Shown here: piece by piece, positions 6,301 through 12,847 of the stretch
Layout: each line of letters begins with the position of its first letter
Numbering within the stretch: the stretch's first letter is position 1
Source: Actinomycetota bacterium
GTDB taxonomy: Bacteria; Actinomycetota; Acidimicrobiia; Acidimicrobiales; AC-14
Assembly: GCA_020200615.1 (NCBI GenBank)
Contig: JAIVIH010000029.1
Location: forward strand, 1 to 22,321
DNA length: 22,321 nt
Reading direction: 5' to 3'
The notes under the pieces: generated by a model
What the model was told of the DNA's origin: nothing
Seen by the model: only the letters and a program-made list of their open reading frames with translations
Database searches by the model: none
Translations under genes and position numbers: made by a program

Positions 6301-7569
6301 CTACGACGGCCCCACCGATGCCACGGCCGTGGCCTGGGCCCGGGCCAGGGCCTCGGCGGGGCTGGCCGGCCCTCTCAGCACCTGCTCGAGGGCGTTCTCG
6401 AAGGCCTGGTTGGCGTCGTGCAGGGCGCCCAGGGTCGGCGGATGGGCGGTGGGGAGCTGCTCCACGAACACCTTGAGCTGGGGGGTCTGGAAGTAGGGGT
6501 CACCGAACAGGCGGGGGCGCACCGGCAGCCGCCCTTCCTCCTTGGCAAACCGGATGGAGTAAGGGTCGGTGGTGAGGAGCATCATGAACCGGAAGGCCAG
6601 ATCGCGGTTCTTGGCCCCTACCGGGATCCACAGGCTGCTTCCGCCCATGGCCGTGCCCGACGTGTTGCCCGTCAGGCCCCGGGGCATCAGCGCCACGCCG
6701 AACTCGCCGTTGGCGACCTCTTCTCCCACCTTGACCAGGTCCCAAGAACCGCTGGCGTACATGGACGTGGCCCCGGAGCGGAACAGGGCGTAGGCATCGG
6801 CCGAGCGGGCGTCGGGCCCTGGCGGTGGAAACGCCAATCCCCTCTCCACCAAGCGGTCGAGGAAAGCGATTGTCTCCACTACCGCCGGGTCGTCGAAGGT
6901 GAAGCGGGGGCGTCCGCTCTCCTCCACCGTGACCAGCTCGCCGCCGTTGGCCCTGATCCACCCGTAGGTGACCCAGTTGTCGATGGGGACGGTCAACCCT
7001 CGCCGGGAGCCGTCGGGGGTGGTGAGGGCCTCGGCCATGCGCTCGAGGTCGGCGAAGGAGGTCGTGGGGCCGGGCGGGGTCAATCCGGCGGCCCGGAAGT
7101 GGGCGGCGTTGTAGAGGATGACCATGGCGTTGCTGTCGAGGGGGAGGCCATAGCGACGGCCCCCCCACGTGACGTCCTCCACGGCCCCGGGGAGAAACTC
7201 CTGGGGTGAGAGCCCATGGCTGGTCCACAGGTCGTCGACGGGCTGGGCCAGACCCTGCCCGGCGCCGGAGTGGGCGTGGCCCTGCACCACGTCGGGCGGC
7301 GCCCCGCTGCTGATGCCGGCCCTGACGAAGTCGGGCATCTTGCTGATGGGGCTCTTGTCGGTGTCCACCCGAACGTCGGGGTTGCGGCGCTCGAACTCGC
7401 GGACGGCGTCGATGTAGGGGGCGGTGACCCAGTCGTCGGTCATCATCACCCGCAGGACCGTGCTGGGCCCCTTGGGCGCCGAGCTGGTGCAGGCGCTGCC
7501 CACGAGCACGGCGACGGCGGCCGCGAAGGTCCACCGGACGAACGACGCCTTGAGCATGTTGCGCGTCAT
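6301..7569 (-). CDS. Extracellular solute-binding lipoprotein (family 1)
   Basis: The 422-residue protein has a signal peptide ending at VGSAC, with C27 the likely lipidated cysteine. The mature part follows the sugar-binding (MalE/UgpB-like, SBP_bac_1) pattern: LRVMMTDDWVTAPYIDAVREFERRNPDVRV near the start, SSGAPPDVVQGHAHSGAGQGLAQPVDDL, GRRYGLPLDSNAMVILYNAAHF, FRSGATSMYASGSWDLV and a helical C-terminus. Such proteins normally deliver sugars or oligosaccharides to ABC permeases, but no permease or ATPase gene for this class is near. Instead it sits ten bases after a BldD-like regulator gene and two bases before a sensor-kinase gene. I infer a sensing role, with the ligand-bound lipoprotein touching the kinase's outer domain. 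The ligand cannot be read from the sequence. Confidence 0.88.
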   Translation of the reverse strand: MTRNMLKASFVRWTFAAAVAVLVGSACTSSAPKGPSTVLRVMMTDDWVTAPYIDAVREFERRNPDVRVDTDKSPISKMPDFVRAGISSGAPPDVVQGHAHSGAGQGLAQPVDDLWTSHGLSPQEFLPGAVEDVTWGGRRYGLPLDSNAMVILYNAAHFRAAGLTPPGPTTSFADLERMAEALTTPDGSRRGLTVPIDNWVTYGWIRANGGELVTVEESGRPRFTFDDPAVVETIAFLDRLVERGLAFPPPGPDARSADAYALFRSGATSMYASGSWDLVKVGEEVANGEFGVALMPRGLTGNTSGTAMGGSSLWIPVGAKNRDLAFRFMMLLTTDPYSIRFAKEEGRLPVRPRLFGDPYFQTPQLKVFVEQLPTAHPPTLGALHDANQAFENALEQVLRGPASPAEALARAQATAVASVGPS

Positions 7570-7579
7570 GAAGCGCCGC

Positions 7580-8137
7580 TCAGAGCGAGAGGCGGAGTTG
7601 GTGCTCCTCCAGGCGCCGGATGAGAGCGCCCGGATCCTTTCCGAACATGCCGGCGATGGCCCGGATGTCGTCGCGGCGGATGGTGAGCATGCGCCCGTTG
7701 AAGTCCTGGCGCATCACCTGGATGCTGCTGAGGTACTGGCGGACCATTTCCAGCTCGCGGTCTTCCACGTCCCGGAAGCGGGCCAGATCGAACGTGACCT
7801 TCTCGCTTCTCTCGTCCCGCTGCTCGGATCCGCCGCTCGCCCGCTGGTCGCCATTGCTGGCGCTTTCGGCGGCCAAAGCGCGTTCCAGCTCGGCGGTGGG
7901 GGGGAGGAGCTGATCGACGGGGATCTCGTAGTACCCGGCGAGCCGTTGGAGGCGGGGGACGGAGATGATCCGCTCTCCCCGCTCGTAGGCGCCCAGCACC
8001 GAGGCCTTGAACTCGTGGTCGGAGGCGCTCTCAACTTCCTGCAGGGACAGCCCCTTCTGGCGGCGGATGGCCCGCAGTCGCTGGCCGACACGCCGAGCGT
8101 AGGTCTGGGCTGTGCTCCCCGCGCCGTCCTCGCTCAA
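7580..8137 (-). CDS. bldD: BldD-like transcriptional regulator with c-di-GMP motif
   Basis: The 185-residue protein has an XRE-type helix-turn-helix at about 13-79 (YARRVGQRLRAIRRQKGLSLQEVE…LGAYERGERIISVPRLQRLAGYY) and a C-terminal domain at about 113-180. The C-terminal part contains R143-x-D145, eight residues, then R154-x-x-D157 (RQD FNGRMLTI RRDD), exactly the RxD-X8-RxxD signature by which Streptomyces BldD binds tetrameric cyclic di-GMP and dimerises. A variable Ser/Glu-rich linker joins the two domains. The start is TTG 8137 with GGGGGG seven bases upstream. Its own promoter lies at 8164-8193. It leads a likely transcript into the binding protein and kinase, so c-di-GMP may influence that module. 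Orthology to Streptomyces bldD is likely by domain layout but not proven. Confidence 0.86.
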   Translation of the reverse strand: MSEDGAGSTAQTYARRVGQRLRAIRRQKGLSLQEVESASDHEFKASVLGAYERGERIISVPRLQRLAGYYEIPVDQLLPPTAELERALAAESASNGDQRASGGSEQRDERSEKVTFDLARFRDVEDRELEMVRQYLSSIQVMRQDFNGRMLTIRRDDIRAIAGMFGKDPGALIRRLEEHQLRLSL

Positions 8138-8150
8138 CCCGAATCCCCCC

Positions 8151-8171
8151 AGTAGTCATATCTAGATTACT
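8151..8171. promoter_or_regulatory. Imperfect dyad over the bldD-like -10 box
   Basis: AGTAGTC (8151-8157) and GATTACT (8165-8171) are inverted with six of seven positions matching, around a seven-base spacer, and cover the -10 box. BldD proteins repress their own genes through pseudo-palindromes, so this is a plausible autoregulatory site. I did not match it to a published consensus. Confidence 0.4.
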
Positions 8172-8193
8172 TCCACCCTGAGACGGCTGGCAA
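8164..8193 (-). promoter_or_regulatory. Promoter of the bldD-like gene
   Basis: On the minus strand TTGCCA (8188-8193) and TAATCT (8164-8169) are 18 bases apart, in the only AT-rich stretch between rsmE and the bldD-like gene. The predicted start near 8157 leaves a leader of about 20 bases containing the GGGGGG ribosome binding site. Confidence 0.6.
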
Positions 8194-8254
8194 TGACTCT
8201 TAGTGACGAAATCCCCAGCCCGACACTCGGATTTCAGCCTGATGGCGAATCCGG

Positions 8255-8965
8255 TCATGTCTTCTCCGGTGCCGGGGCCACCACGCCCAGCCGGAGGGCG
8301 CACAGCAGCGCGCCGGCGGTGACGGCAGCGGTCTCGGCCCGGAGGACCTGAGACCCCAGGACGATCCGGGGCAGGGCCGCGGCGGTCGCCAGCTCCCCGG
8401 TGGACCACCCTCCTTCGGGCCCGACGAGCATCAGCGGATGGGCCAGGGACGGCGGCCGCCCGTCCATCGCGGCGAGGGCCGCACCCGGCCGGGACGCCAC
8501 CTCGGCAAAGGTGCCGATGTCCTCCACGTCGGGCAGCCACGTCCGGCAGGACTGGCTGGCCGCCTCTCGGGCGATCCGTCGCCAGCGCTCACTCTGGGTG
8601 GCCGCTCGGTGGACGTCCCAGCGCACCACCGAGCGCTCAGCCACAAATGGGACAATCCGGTCGACGCCCAGCTCGGTGAGCTTCTGCACCGTCCACTCGG
8701 GGCGCTCGCCCTTGGTGAGGGCGAAGGCCACCGTGACCTGGGGCTGGGGCCTGCTCTCCTGCACCGTCTCCCCCGGCTGGTCGACCGTCGCTCCGGGCCC
8801 GAACCTGCACGGGCGCCACCGGCCGCGCCCGTCGCTCACCGTGACGGGGTCGCCCGGGCGGAGGCGCAGCACGCGCTCCAGGTGGTGACGATCGGAGGAG
8901 GACAGCTCAGGCCGGTCGAGGTCGGCGACGAACACGTGGGCCCGGGCGGGCGCGGCGGGCACCAC
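8255..8965 (-). CDS. rsmE: 16S rRNA (uracil-1498-N3)-methyltransferase RsmE
   Basis: The 236-residue protein matches RsmE throughout. The N-terminal PUA-like part has HVFVADLDRP…DRHHLERVLRLRPGDPVTVSDGRG. The SPOUT methyltransferase part has ALTKGERPEWTVQKLTELGVDRIVPFVAERSVVRW, the SAM-binding knot LMLVGPEGGWSTGEL and the C-terminal LGSQVLRAETAAVTAGALL. It methylates N3 of U1498 in 16S rRNA using S-adenosylmethionine, in the cytoplasm, on the assembled small subunit. The start GTG at 8965 lies seven bases after the dnaJ stop, so it belongs to the hrcA-dnaJ transcript; dnaJ-rsmE linkage is common in Gram-positive bacteria. No unusual residues were seen. A weak inverted repeat (CGGATT/AATCCG, about 8228-8253) follows its stop and may help to end the transcript. 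Confidence 0.96.
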   Translation of the reverse strand: MVPAAPARAHVFVADLDRPELSSSDRHHLERVLRLRPGDPVTVSDGRGRWRPCRFGPGATVDQPGETVQESRPQPQVTVAFALTKGERPEWTVQKLTELGVDRIVPFVAERSVVRWDVHRAATQSERWRRIAREAASQSCRTWLPDVEDIGTFAEVASRPGAALAAMDGRPPSLAHPLMLVGPEGGWSTGELATAAALPRIVLGSQVLRAETAAVTAGALLCALRLGVVAPAPEKT

Positions 8966-8972
8966 CGCCGGG

Positions 8973-10115
8973 TTACTTGAACGCCGAGCGGATCTTGGCC
9001 AGGAACCCGGAGTCGGAGGGGGCCACGTCCTCGCCCCGCTCGACAGCCAGGAGGCGCAGGAGGTTGTCCTGCTCCTTGGTGAGGTCGGCCGGGGTGTCGA
9101 CCATCACCTGCACCAGCAGGTCGCCCCGGCCCCGCCCGTCGACGTGGGGCACGCCCCGCCCTCGCAGGCGGAAGACCTTGCCCGACTGCGTTCCTCTGGG
9201 GATCACCAGGTCCTCGGTACCGTCGAGGGTGTCGTAGCGCAGGTGGGCGCCGAGAGCAGCCTGGGTGAGGGGCAGGTGCAGGACATGGACCAGGTCGGCT
9301 CCCTGGCGCTGGAAACGCTCGTCGGCGCGGACCCGAAGATGGACGAACAGGTCGCCCCGGGGCCCGCCTCGGGGGCCGGCGCCGCCGGAGTTGGGCAGAC
9401 GGAGGGTGTTCCCGTTGTCGACCCCGGCGGGAACCTCGACCGTGTAGGTGCGCTCGAGGGTGCGGCGGCCTTCGCCCCGGCAGGTGTCGCAGGGGGTGTT
9501 GACGACCTGGCCGAGCCCACCGCAGCGGCCGCACGGCCCGCTGGTGACCATCTGCCCGAGGATCGACTGGCGGATCTGGCGGACCTCGCCCGTTCCCCCG
9601 CAGGTGCCGCACGTCTCCGCGCTGGTGCCGGGACGGGCCCCGGTGGCCGAGCACACGTCGCACGGGAGGGGCAGCCGCAACCGCACCTCGTGCTTCCCGC
9701 CGAACACGGCCTCCCGGAAGCCGAGCTCGAGGGAAACCTCCATGTCCGGCCCGGGCGGAGGGCCGGCCCGTCGCCGGTTACCGCCTTGCCCGAAAGGACT
9801 GCCGCCGAAGAACTGCTCGAACAGGTCGCCCAGGCCGGCGAAGCCTTCGGCCGAGAACCCGCCCGCCCCCTGCCCGCCGGCGCCCGCGCCACGAACTCCG
9901 TCGGGACCGAAGGTGTCGTAGCGCCGGCGCTTGTCCGGGTCGCGGAGGGTTTCGTAGGCGACGGTGATCTTCTTGAACCGCTCCTCGGCCGCGGGGTCGC
10001 TGTTGGTGTCGGGGTGCAGCTCGCGGGCCCGCTGGCGGTAGGCCCGCTTGAGCTCGTCGTCGTTGGCCGAGCGGCTGACCCCCAGCAGCGCGTAGAAGTC
10101 GTCGTCGCCGGCCAT
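8973..10115 (-). CDS. dnaJ: Chaperone protein DnaJ
   Basis: This is a full-length type I J-protein of 380 residues. The J domain (about 5-68) carries HPD at 34-36, which stimulates the DnaK ATPase. A Gly/Phe-rich region follows (about 70-115). The zinc region has four CxxC pairs at Cys 152/155 (CDVCSATG), 169/172 (CGTCGGTG), 195/198 (CGRCGGLG) and 209/212 (CDTCRGEG), enough for two zinc sites. The C-terminal substrate-binding domains end …DSGFLAKIRSAFK. It acts in the cytoplasm with DnaK and GrpE in protein folding. Neither partner is in the window, so this may be a second dnaJ copy; a stand-alone hrcA-dnaJ pair is typical of actinobacteria. It starts seven bases after the hrcA stop and is presumably under the CIRCE site. 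Confidence 0.97.
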   Translation of the reverse strand: MAGDDDFYALLGVSRSANDDELKRAYRQRARELHPDTNSDPAAEERFKKITVAYETLRDPDKRRRYDTFGPDGVRGAGAGGQGAGGFSAEGFAGLGDLFEQFFGGSPFGQGGNRRRAGPPPGPDMEVSLELGFREAVFGGKHEVRLRLPLPCDVCSATGARPGTSAETCGTCGGTGEVRQIRQSILGQMVTSGPCGRCGGLGQVVNTPCDTCRGEGRRTLERTYTVEVPAGVDNGNTLRLPNSGGAGPRGGPRGDLFVHLRVRADERFQRQGADLVHVLHLPLTQAALGAHLRYDTLDGTEDLVIPRGTQSGKVFRLRGRGVPHVDGRGRGDLLVQVMVDTPADLTKEQDNLLRLLAVERGEDVAPSDSGFLAKIRSAFK

Positions 10116-10122
10116 CAGGCGG

Positions 10123-11127
10123 TCATTGGCTCTCGCTACGGAGGGCCCGGCTCAGGCGCTGGCTCACCACTCCGACGGCGGCCATGGCCTGGGGGTAGTT
10201 CATGCGGGTGGGCCCGAGCACACCGATGGTGCCGACGTGGGCGCCCTCGTACATGTAGGGGGCGACGACGATCGAGCACTGGGCCAGCGGCTCCACTCCG
10301 TGCTCGGTGCCGATGGACACGCTCAGCCGGTGGTCGTGGATGGCCTGGCGCAGCAGCCCCACCAGCACGTACTGCTGTTCGAGGATGGCCAGCACCCGGC
10401 GCACGGTCTCGATGGCGTCGAACGTGCTCGCCATCTGGGCCGCGCCGCCCACGAACAGCTGGTCGGGTTCGGCGGCGTCGGCCTGCTCGAGGGCCTGGCG
10501 GGCCCGCTCGACCAGGCGGTCGGTGGCGTGGTCGCCGGTGGCGGGGATGCCGAGGTCGCTGTGGAGGGGCCGGCCCACCAGGTTCGCGGCCAGGTGGACC
10601 CCTGCCGCCGTCAGCCGCTCGTCGCCCACGCCGGGCTCGATCTCGATGATCGCCTTCTCGACCGTGGCGTTGGACAGGACAGCGACGGCCAGGGCCACGC
10701 TGCTCCCCAGGTTCACCAGCTGGACGGAACGCACCGTCTCCGCTTCGCGGGCGGGGGCGACCACCAGGGCGGCGTACTGGGTGAGGTCGGTGAGCAGCCG
10801 GGTGGTGTCGTGCAGCATCTGCTCGAGCTCGCCATGGGCCCGGGCGAAGAACTCCTGAACCCGCTGGCGCTGGGGTTGGGGGAGGGCGGGGGTCAGGTGG
10901 TCGACGAAGAACCGGTAGCCCTTGTCGGTAGGAATCCGGCCGGCGCTCGTGTGGGGCTGGTCGAGGAAGCCCTCCCGCTCGAGCAGGGCCATGTCGTTGC
11001 GGACGGTGGCCGGTGACACGGCCAGGTGGGTGGCCCGGACGACCGACGAGGACCCCACGGGCTGAGCCGTGGAGATGTACTCCTCCACCACCGCCTTCAG
11101 GACGGCGGCCTTACGTTCGTCGAGCAT
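10123..11127 (-). CDS. hrcA: Heat-inducible transcription repressor HrcA
   Basis: The protein is 334 residues from ATG 11127 (LDERKAAVLKAVVEEYISTAQPVGSSSV). A longer open frame from 11214 adds 29 residues with no family resemblance and would run through the operator, so I prefer the internal ATG, which has AGAGAGGA upstream. The winged-helix N-terminus includes LAVSPATVRNDMALLEREGFLDQPHTSAGRIPTDKGYRFFVD, diagnostic of HrcA. The C-terminal half carries the GAF-like dimer region and the conserved GxxGVLGPTRMNYPQAMAAVGVVS. HrcA represses class I heat-shock genes by binding CIRCE and needs GroEL to stay active. A CIRCE sequence lies directly upstream, so the gene should repress itself together with dnaJ and rsmE. 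Confidence 0.96.
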   Translation of the reverse strand: MLDERKAAVLKAVVEEYISTAQPVGSSSVVRATHLAVSPATVRNDMALLEREGFLDQPHTSAGRIPTDKGYRFFVDHLTPALPQPQRQRVQEFFARAHGELEQMLHDTTRLLTDLTQYAALVVAPAREAETVRSVQLVNLGSSVALAVAVLSNATVEKAIIEIEPGVGDERLTAAGVHLAANLVGRPLHSDLGIPATGDHATDRLVERARQALEQADAAEPDQLFVGGAAQMASTFDAIETVRRVLAILEQQYVLVGLLRQAIHDHRLSVSIGTEHGVEPLAQCSIVVAPYMYEGAHVGTIGVLGPTRMNYPQAMAAVGVVSQRLSRALRSESQ

Positions 11128-11144
11128 GGGTGACGCGGTCCTCT

Positions 11145-11171
11145 CTGGCACTCGATGATACCGAGCGCCAG
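11145..11171. promoter_or_regulatory. CIRCE operator (HrcA binding site)
   Basis: CTGGCACTC (11145-11153), nine spacer bases, then GAGCGCCAG (11163-11171). This matches the CIRCE plan (TTAGCACTC-N9-GAGTGCTAA) with GC-shifted outer positions; eight of nine arm positions are symmetric. It lies 18 bases before hrcA. TATCAT on the minus strand (11155-11160) within the spacer could be the hrcA -10, so HrcA would block polymerase directly. Confidence 0.85.
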
Positions 11172-11274
11172 GCCGGACCGGCCCCATCCCGCCGGCCGGC
11201 GACCGGGCGAGCAAGCTGGCCTATGCTCCCGGCCCGACGGCGCGGTCGGCCCGGAGGGGGAGGCACGAAGGGCG

Positions 11275-11391
11275 TTGGCGGCCAACTTCGAGTACTGGAC
11301 CGCCAAGAGGACGGCGAAGAAGCCGGCGGCGGCCAAGAAGGCCACGAAGGCCAGGAAGGCCACGAAGAAGGCGGCCGGCAGACGGCGCTGA
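11275..11391 (+). CDS. Small lysine/alanine-rich basic protein (38 aa)
   Basis: A TTG at 11275 opens a 38-residue frame: MAANFEYWTAKRTAKK, then repeated KKAT/KARKAT units ending AAGRRR. About half of the residues from position 10 on are Lys or Arg, like the tails of bacterial histone-H1-like and actinobacterial HU proteins. GGGGAGG at about 11257-11263 and GAAGGG at 11267-11272 are possible ribosome binding sites, and TATGCT at 11222-11227 is a possible -10. The stop is three bases before the livF start. The same frame is open back to 11155, but that part overlaps CIRCE and has no clear coding character. A nucleic-acid-binding role is a guess from composition; the gene could also be a leader peptide for the transporter genes. 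Confidence 0.5.
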   Translation: MAANFEYWTAKRTAKKPAAAKKATKARKATKKAAGRRR

Positions 11392-11393
11392 GC

Positions 11394-12059
11394 TTGCTCG
11401 AGGTGCACGAGCTGACGGTGAGCTACGGCTCCACTGTCGCCCTCCCTCACCCGGTGTCGCTGTCCGTGGCCGCGGGCGAGGTCGTGGCCCTCGACGGCGA
11501 GCCCCGGAGCGGTAAGACCACCGTATTGCGGGCCGTCTCCGGTCTCCTGGCGCTGCACCAAGGGCGGGTGACCGGCGGCAGCGTGACGTTGGACGGGCAG
11601 CCGCTGGCGGTTGAGCCGGCGGCCGCCATCGTCCGCTTGGGCGTGGCCCATGTGCTTCAGGGTCGGCGGCTGTTCCGGGATCTCTCGGTCGAGGACAACC
11701 TCCGCGCCGGCGGCTTCACCCTCGCCAACCGCGCCTCCGTTCAGGCAGGGGTGGAACGGGTGCTCGCGCGGTTCCCTCTGCTGGGTGGCCGGAGGTCGAC
11801 CCTGGCCGGCTACCTGTCGGGCGGGGAGCAGCAACTGCTGGCCATCGGGCGGGCGCTCGTGGCCTCACCCCGGCTGCTTCTCCTGGACGAGCCGTCGCTC
11901 GGGCTGGCCGCGGTCGCGGTGGAGCAGCTGGCCGGGGTGGTGGCCGAGGTGGCCGGGGACGGCACCGGCGTCCTCATGGCGGAAGGCACGGCGGCCCTGG
12001 CCCGGGCGACGGGCGCCCGACCGGTCGTGCTCGAGCGCGGCACCGTCGTCACCCCGTGA
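11394..12059 (+). CDS. livF: Branched-chain amino acid ABC transporter ATPase, LivF-like
   Basis: The frame from TTG 11394 gives 221 residues beginning LLEVHELTVSYGSTVAL, the normal LivF opening; the longer frame from 11013 lies over hrcA. The Walker A is GEPRSGKT (35-42), the signature LSGGEQQ (141-147) and Walker B LLLLDEP (161-167). GRRLFRDLSVEDNL is the LivF-type Q-loop region. The H-loop region reads LMAEGTAALARATG where LivF proteins usually have VEQN-like residues, so the switch position looks degenerate. The protein would form one half of the ATPase pair on the cytoplasmic face of the LivH-LivM channel. It overlaps livG by four bases (GTGA). Placing livF first in the operon is unusual compared with the common livHMGF order. 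Substrate is unproven; amides or aromatic acids are possible for this family. Confidence 0.88.
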   Translation: MLEVHELTVSYGSTVALPHPVSLSVAAGEVVALDGEPRSGKTTVLRAVSGLLALHQGRVTGGSVTLDGQPLAVEPAAAIVRLGVAHVLQGRRLFRDLSVEDNLRAGGFTLANRASVQAGVERVLARFPLLGGRRSTLAGYLSGGEQQLLAIGRALVASPRLLLLDEPSLGLAAVAVEQLAGVVAEVAGDGTGVLMAEGTAALARATGARPVVLERGTVVTP

Positions 12060-12847
12060 CGCCCGTCCTGACCGTCGACCAGCTGGAGCTGCGCTTCGGC
12101 GGGGTGACGGCCCTGGCCGGGGTCAGCTTCACCGTGGACGCAGGCGAGCGTGTCGCGCTGGTGGGGCCCAACGGCGCCGGAAAGACGTCGATCCTCAACT
12201 GCATCAGCGGCGTGGAGCGTCCGTCGGCCGGGCGAATCCTGTTCCGGGGCGACGACCTCGCCCGCAAGCGCCCGGCGGCGCGGGCCGCCGCCGGCGTGGC
12301 CCGCACCCTCCAGGCCCTGGCCGTGGTCGACAGCCTGGACGTGATGGCCAACCTCCTTCTCGGCCGCCATCGCCTGTCGAGGGCGGGGGTCGCCGGTGCC
12401 GCCCTCCGGCTCCCTCGGGCCAGGAGGGAGGAGGCGGCTCACCGGGAGCGGTGCCGGGAGCTGGCCGGCACGCTGGGGCTGGCCGACGACCTGGGCACTC
12501 TCGCCCGCGACCTCCCGCCCGGGAGGCGCAAGCGGGTGGAGCTGGGCCGGGCCCTGGCCATGGACCCGGTCCTCCTCCTGCTGGACGAGCCCTTTGCCGG
12601 GGCGGGGCCCGAGGACATCGCGGTGATGGCCGGCGCCGTCCGCGGGGTCAGCGACAGAGGGGTGGCCGTGGTGGTGGTCGACCACGACCTGGCGACGGTC
12701 CTGGGCCCGAGCGGCCCCCTGAGCGGGGAACTGGGCCCGAGCGGCCCCCTGAGCGGGGAACTGGGTCGGGGAACGGACGGTGCTCGCTCCGGAGGGCTGG
12801 CCCAGCGGGCGGTGGTGCTCGACGCCGGAAGGGTGGTGCAGTCATGA
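12056..12847 (+). CDS. livG: Branched-chain amino acid ABC transporter ATPase, LivG-like
   Basis: The GTG start at 12056 overlaps the livF stop. The 263-residue protein has LELRFGGVTALAGVSFTV, Walker A GPNGAGKTS (37-45), NCISGVERPSAGRILF and GVARTLQALAVVDSLDVMANLLLG, typical of LivG. The signature is altered to LPPGRRKRVELGRAL (from 153) in place of the usual L-S/A-Y-G-Q-Q, Walker B is LLLLDEP (173-179) and the H-loop histidine is H210 (VVDHDLATV). Right after the H-loop an exact ten-residue duplication (216-235, units of LGPSGPLSGE) is inserted before the conserved end AQRAVVLDAGRVVQS. It pairs with LivF to power import. The insertion should sit on a surface loop. It overlaps livH by four bases (ATGA). 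Confidence 0.9.
   Translation: MTPVLTVDQLELRFGGVTALAGVSFTVDAGERVALVGPNGAGKTSILNCISGVERPSAGRILFRGDDLARKRPAARAAAGVARTLQALAVVDSLDVMANLLLGRHRLSRAGVAGAALRLPRARREEAAHRERCRELAGTLGLADDLGTLARDLPPGRRKRVELGRALAMDPVLLLLDEPFAGAGPEDIAVMAGAVRGVSDRGVAVVVVDHDLATVLGPSGPLSGELGPSGPLSGELGRGTDGARSGGLAQRAVVLDAGRVVQS
12701..12760 (+). repeat. Perfect 30-bp tandem duplication inside livG
   Basis: Two identical 30-base units (12701-12730 and 12731-12760) encode LGPSGPLSGE twice, in frame, and the next six bases nearly begin a third copy. The unit is GC-rich with a small internal inverted repeat (CCCC…GGGG). Being a multiple of three it leaves the frame intact. Confidence 0.92.

Noticed and set aside
9144..10649. Plus-strand frame of 501 codons opposite dnaJ and hrcA
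   Set aside because: Both genes beneath are unmistakable on the minus strand; this frame is a shadow.
11128..11214. 29-residue N-terminal extension of HrcA
   Set aside because: Would place the operator inside the gene; HrcA proteins begin near LDERK as at 11127.
11155..11274. Longer start for the lysine-rich small protein
   Set aside because: The extra 40 codons lie over the CIRCE site and show no coding character or start signal.
12701..12760. CRISPR or phage-type repeat
   Set aside because: Only two adjacent units without spacers, in frame inside livG: a simple tandem duplication.
11611..12843. Upstream extension of the livH frame
   Set aside because: The long open frame runs over livF and livG; the ATG at 12844 with ATGA overlap begins the real permease.
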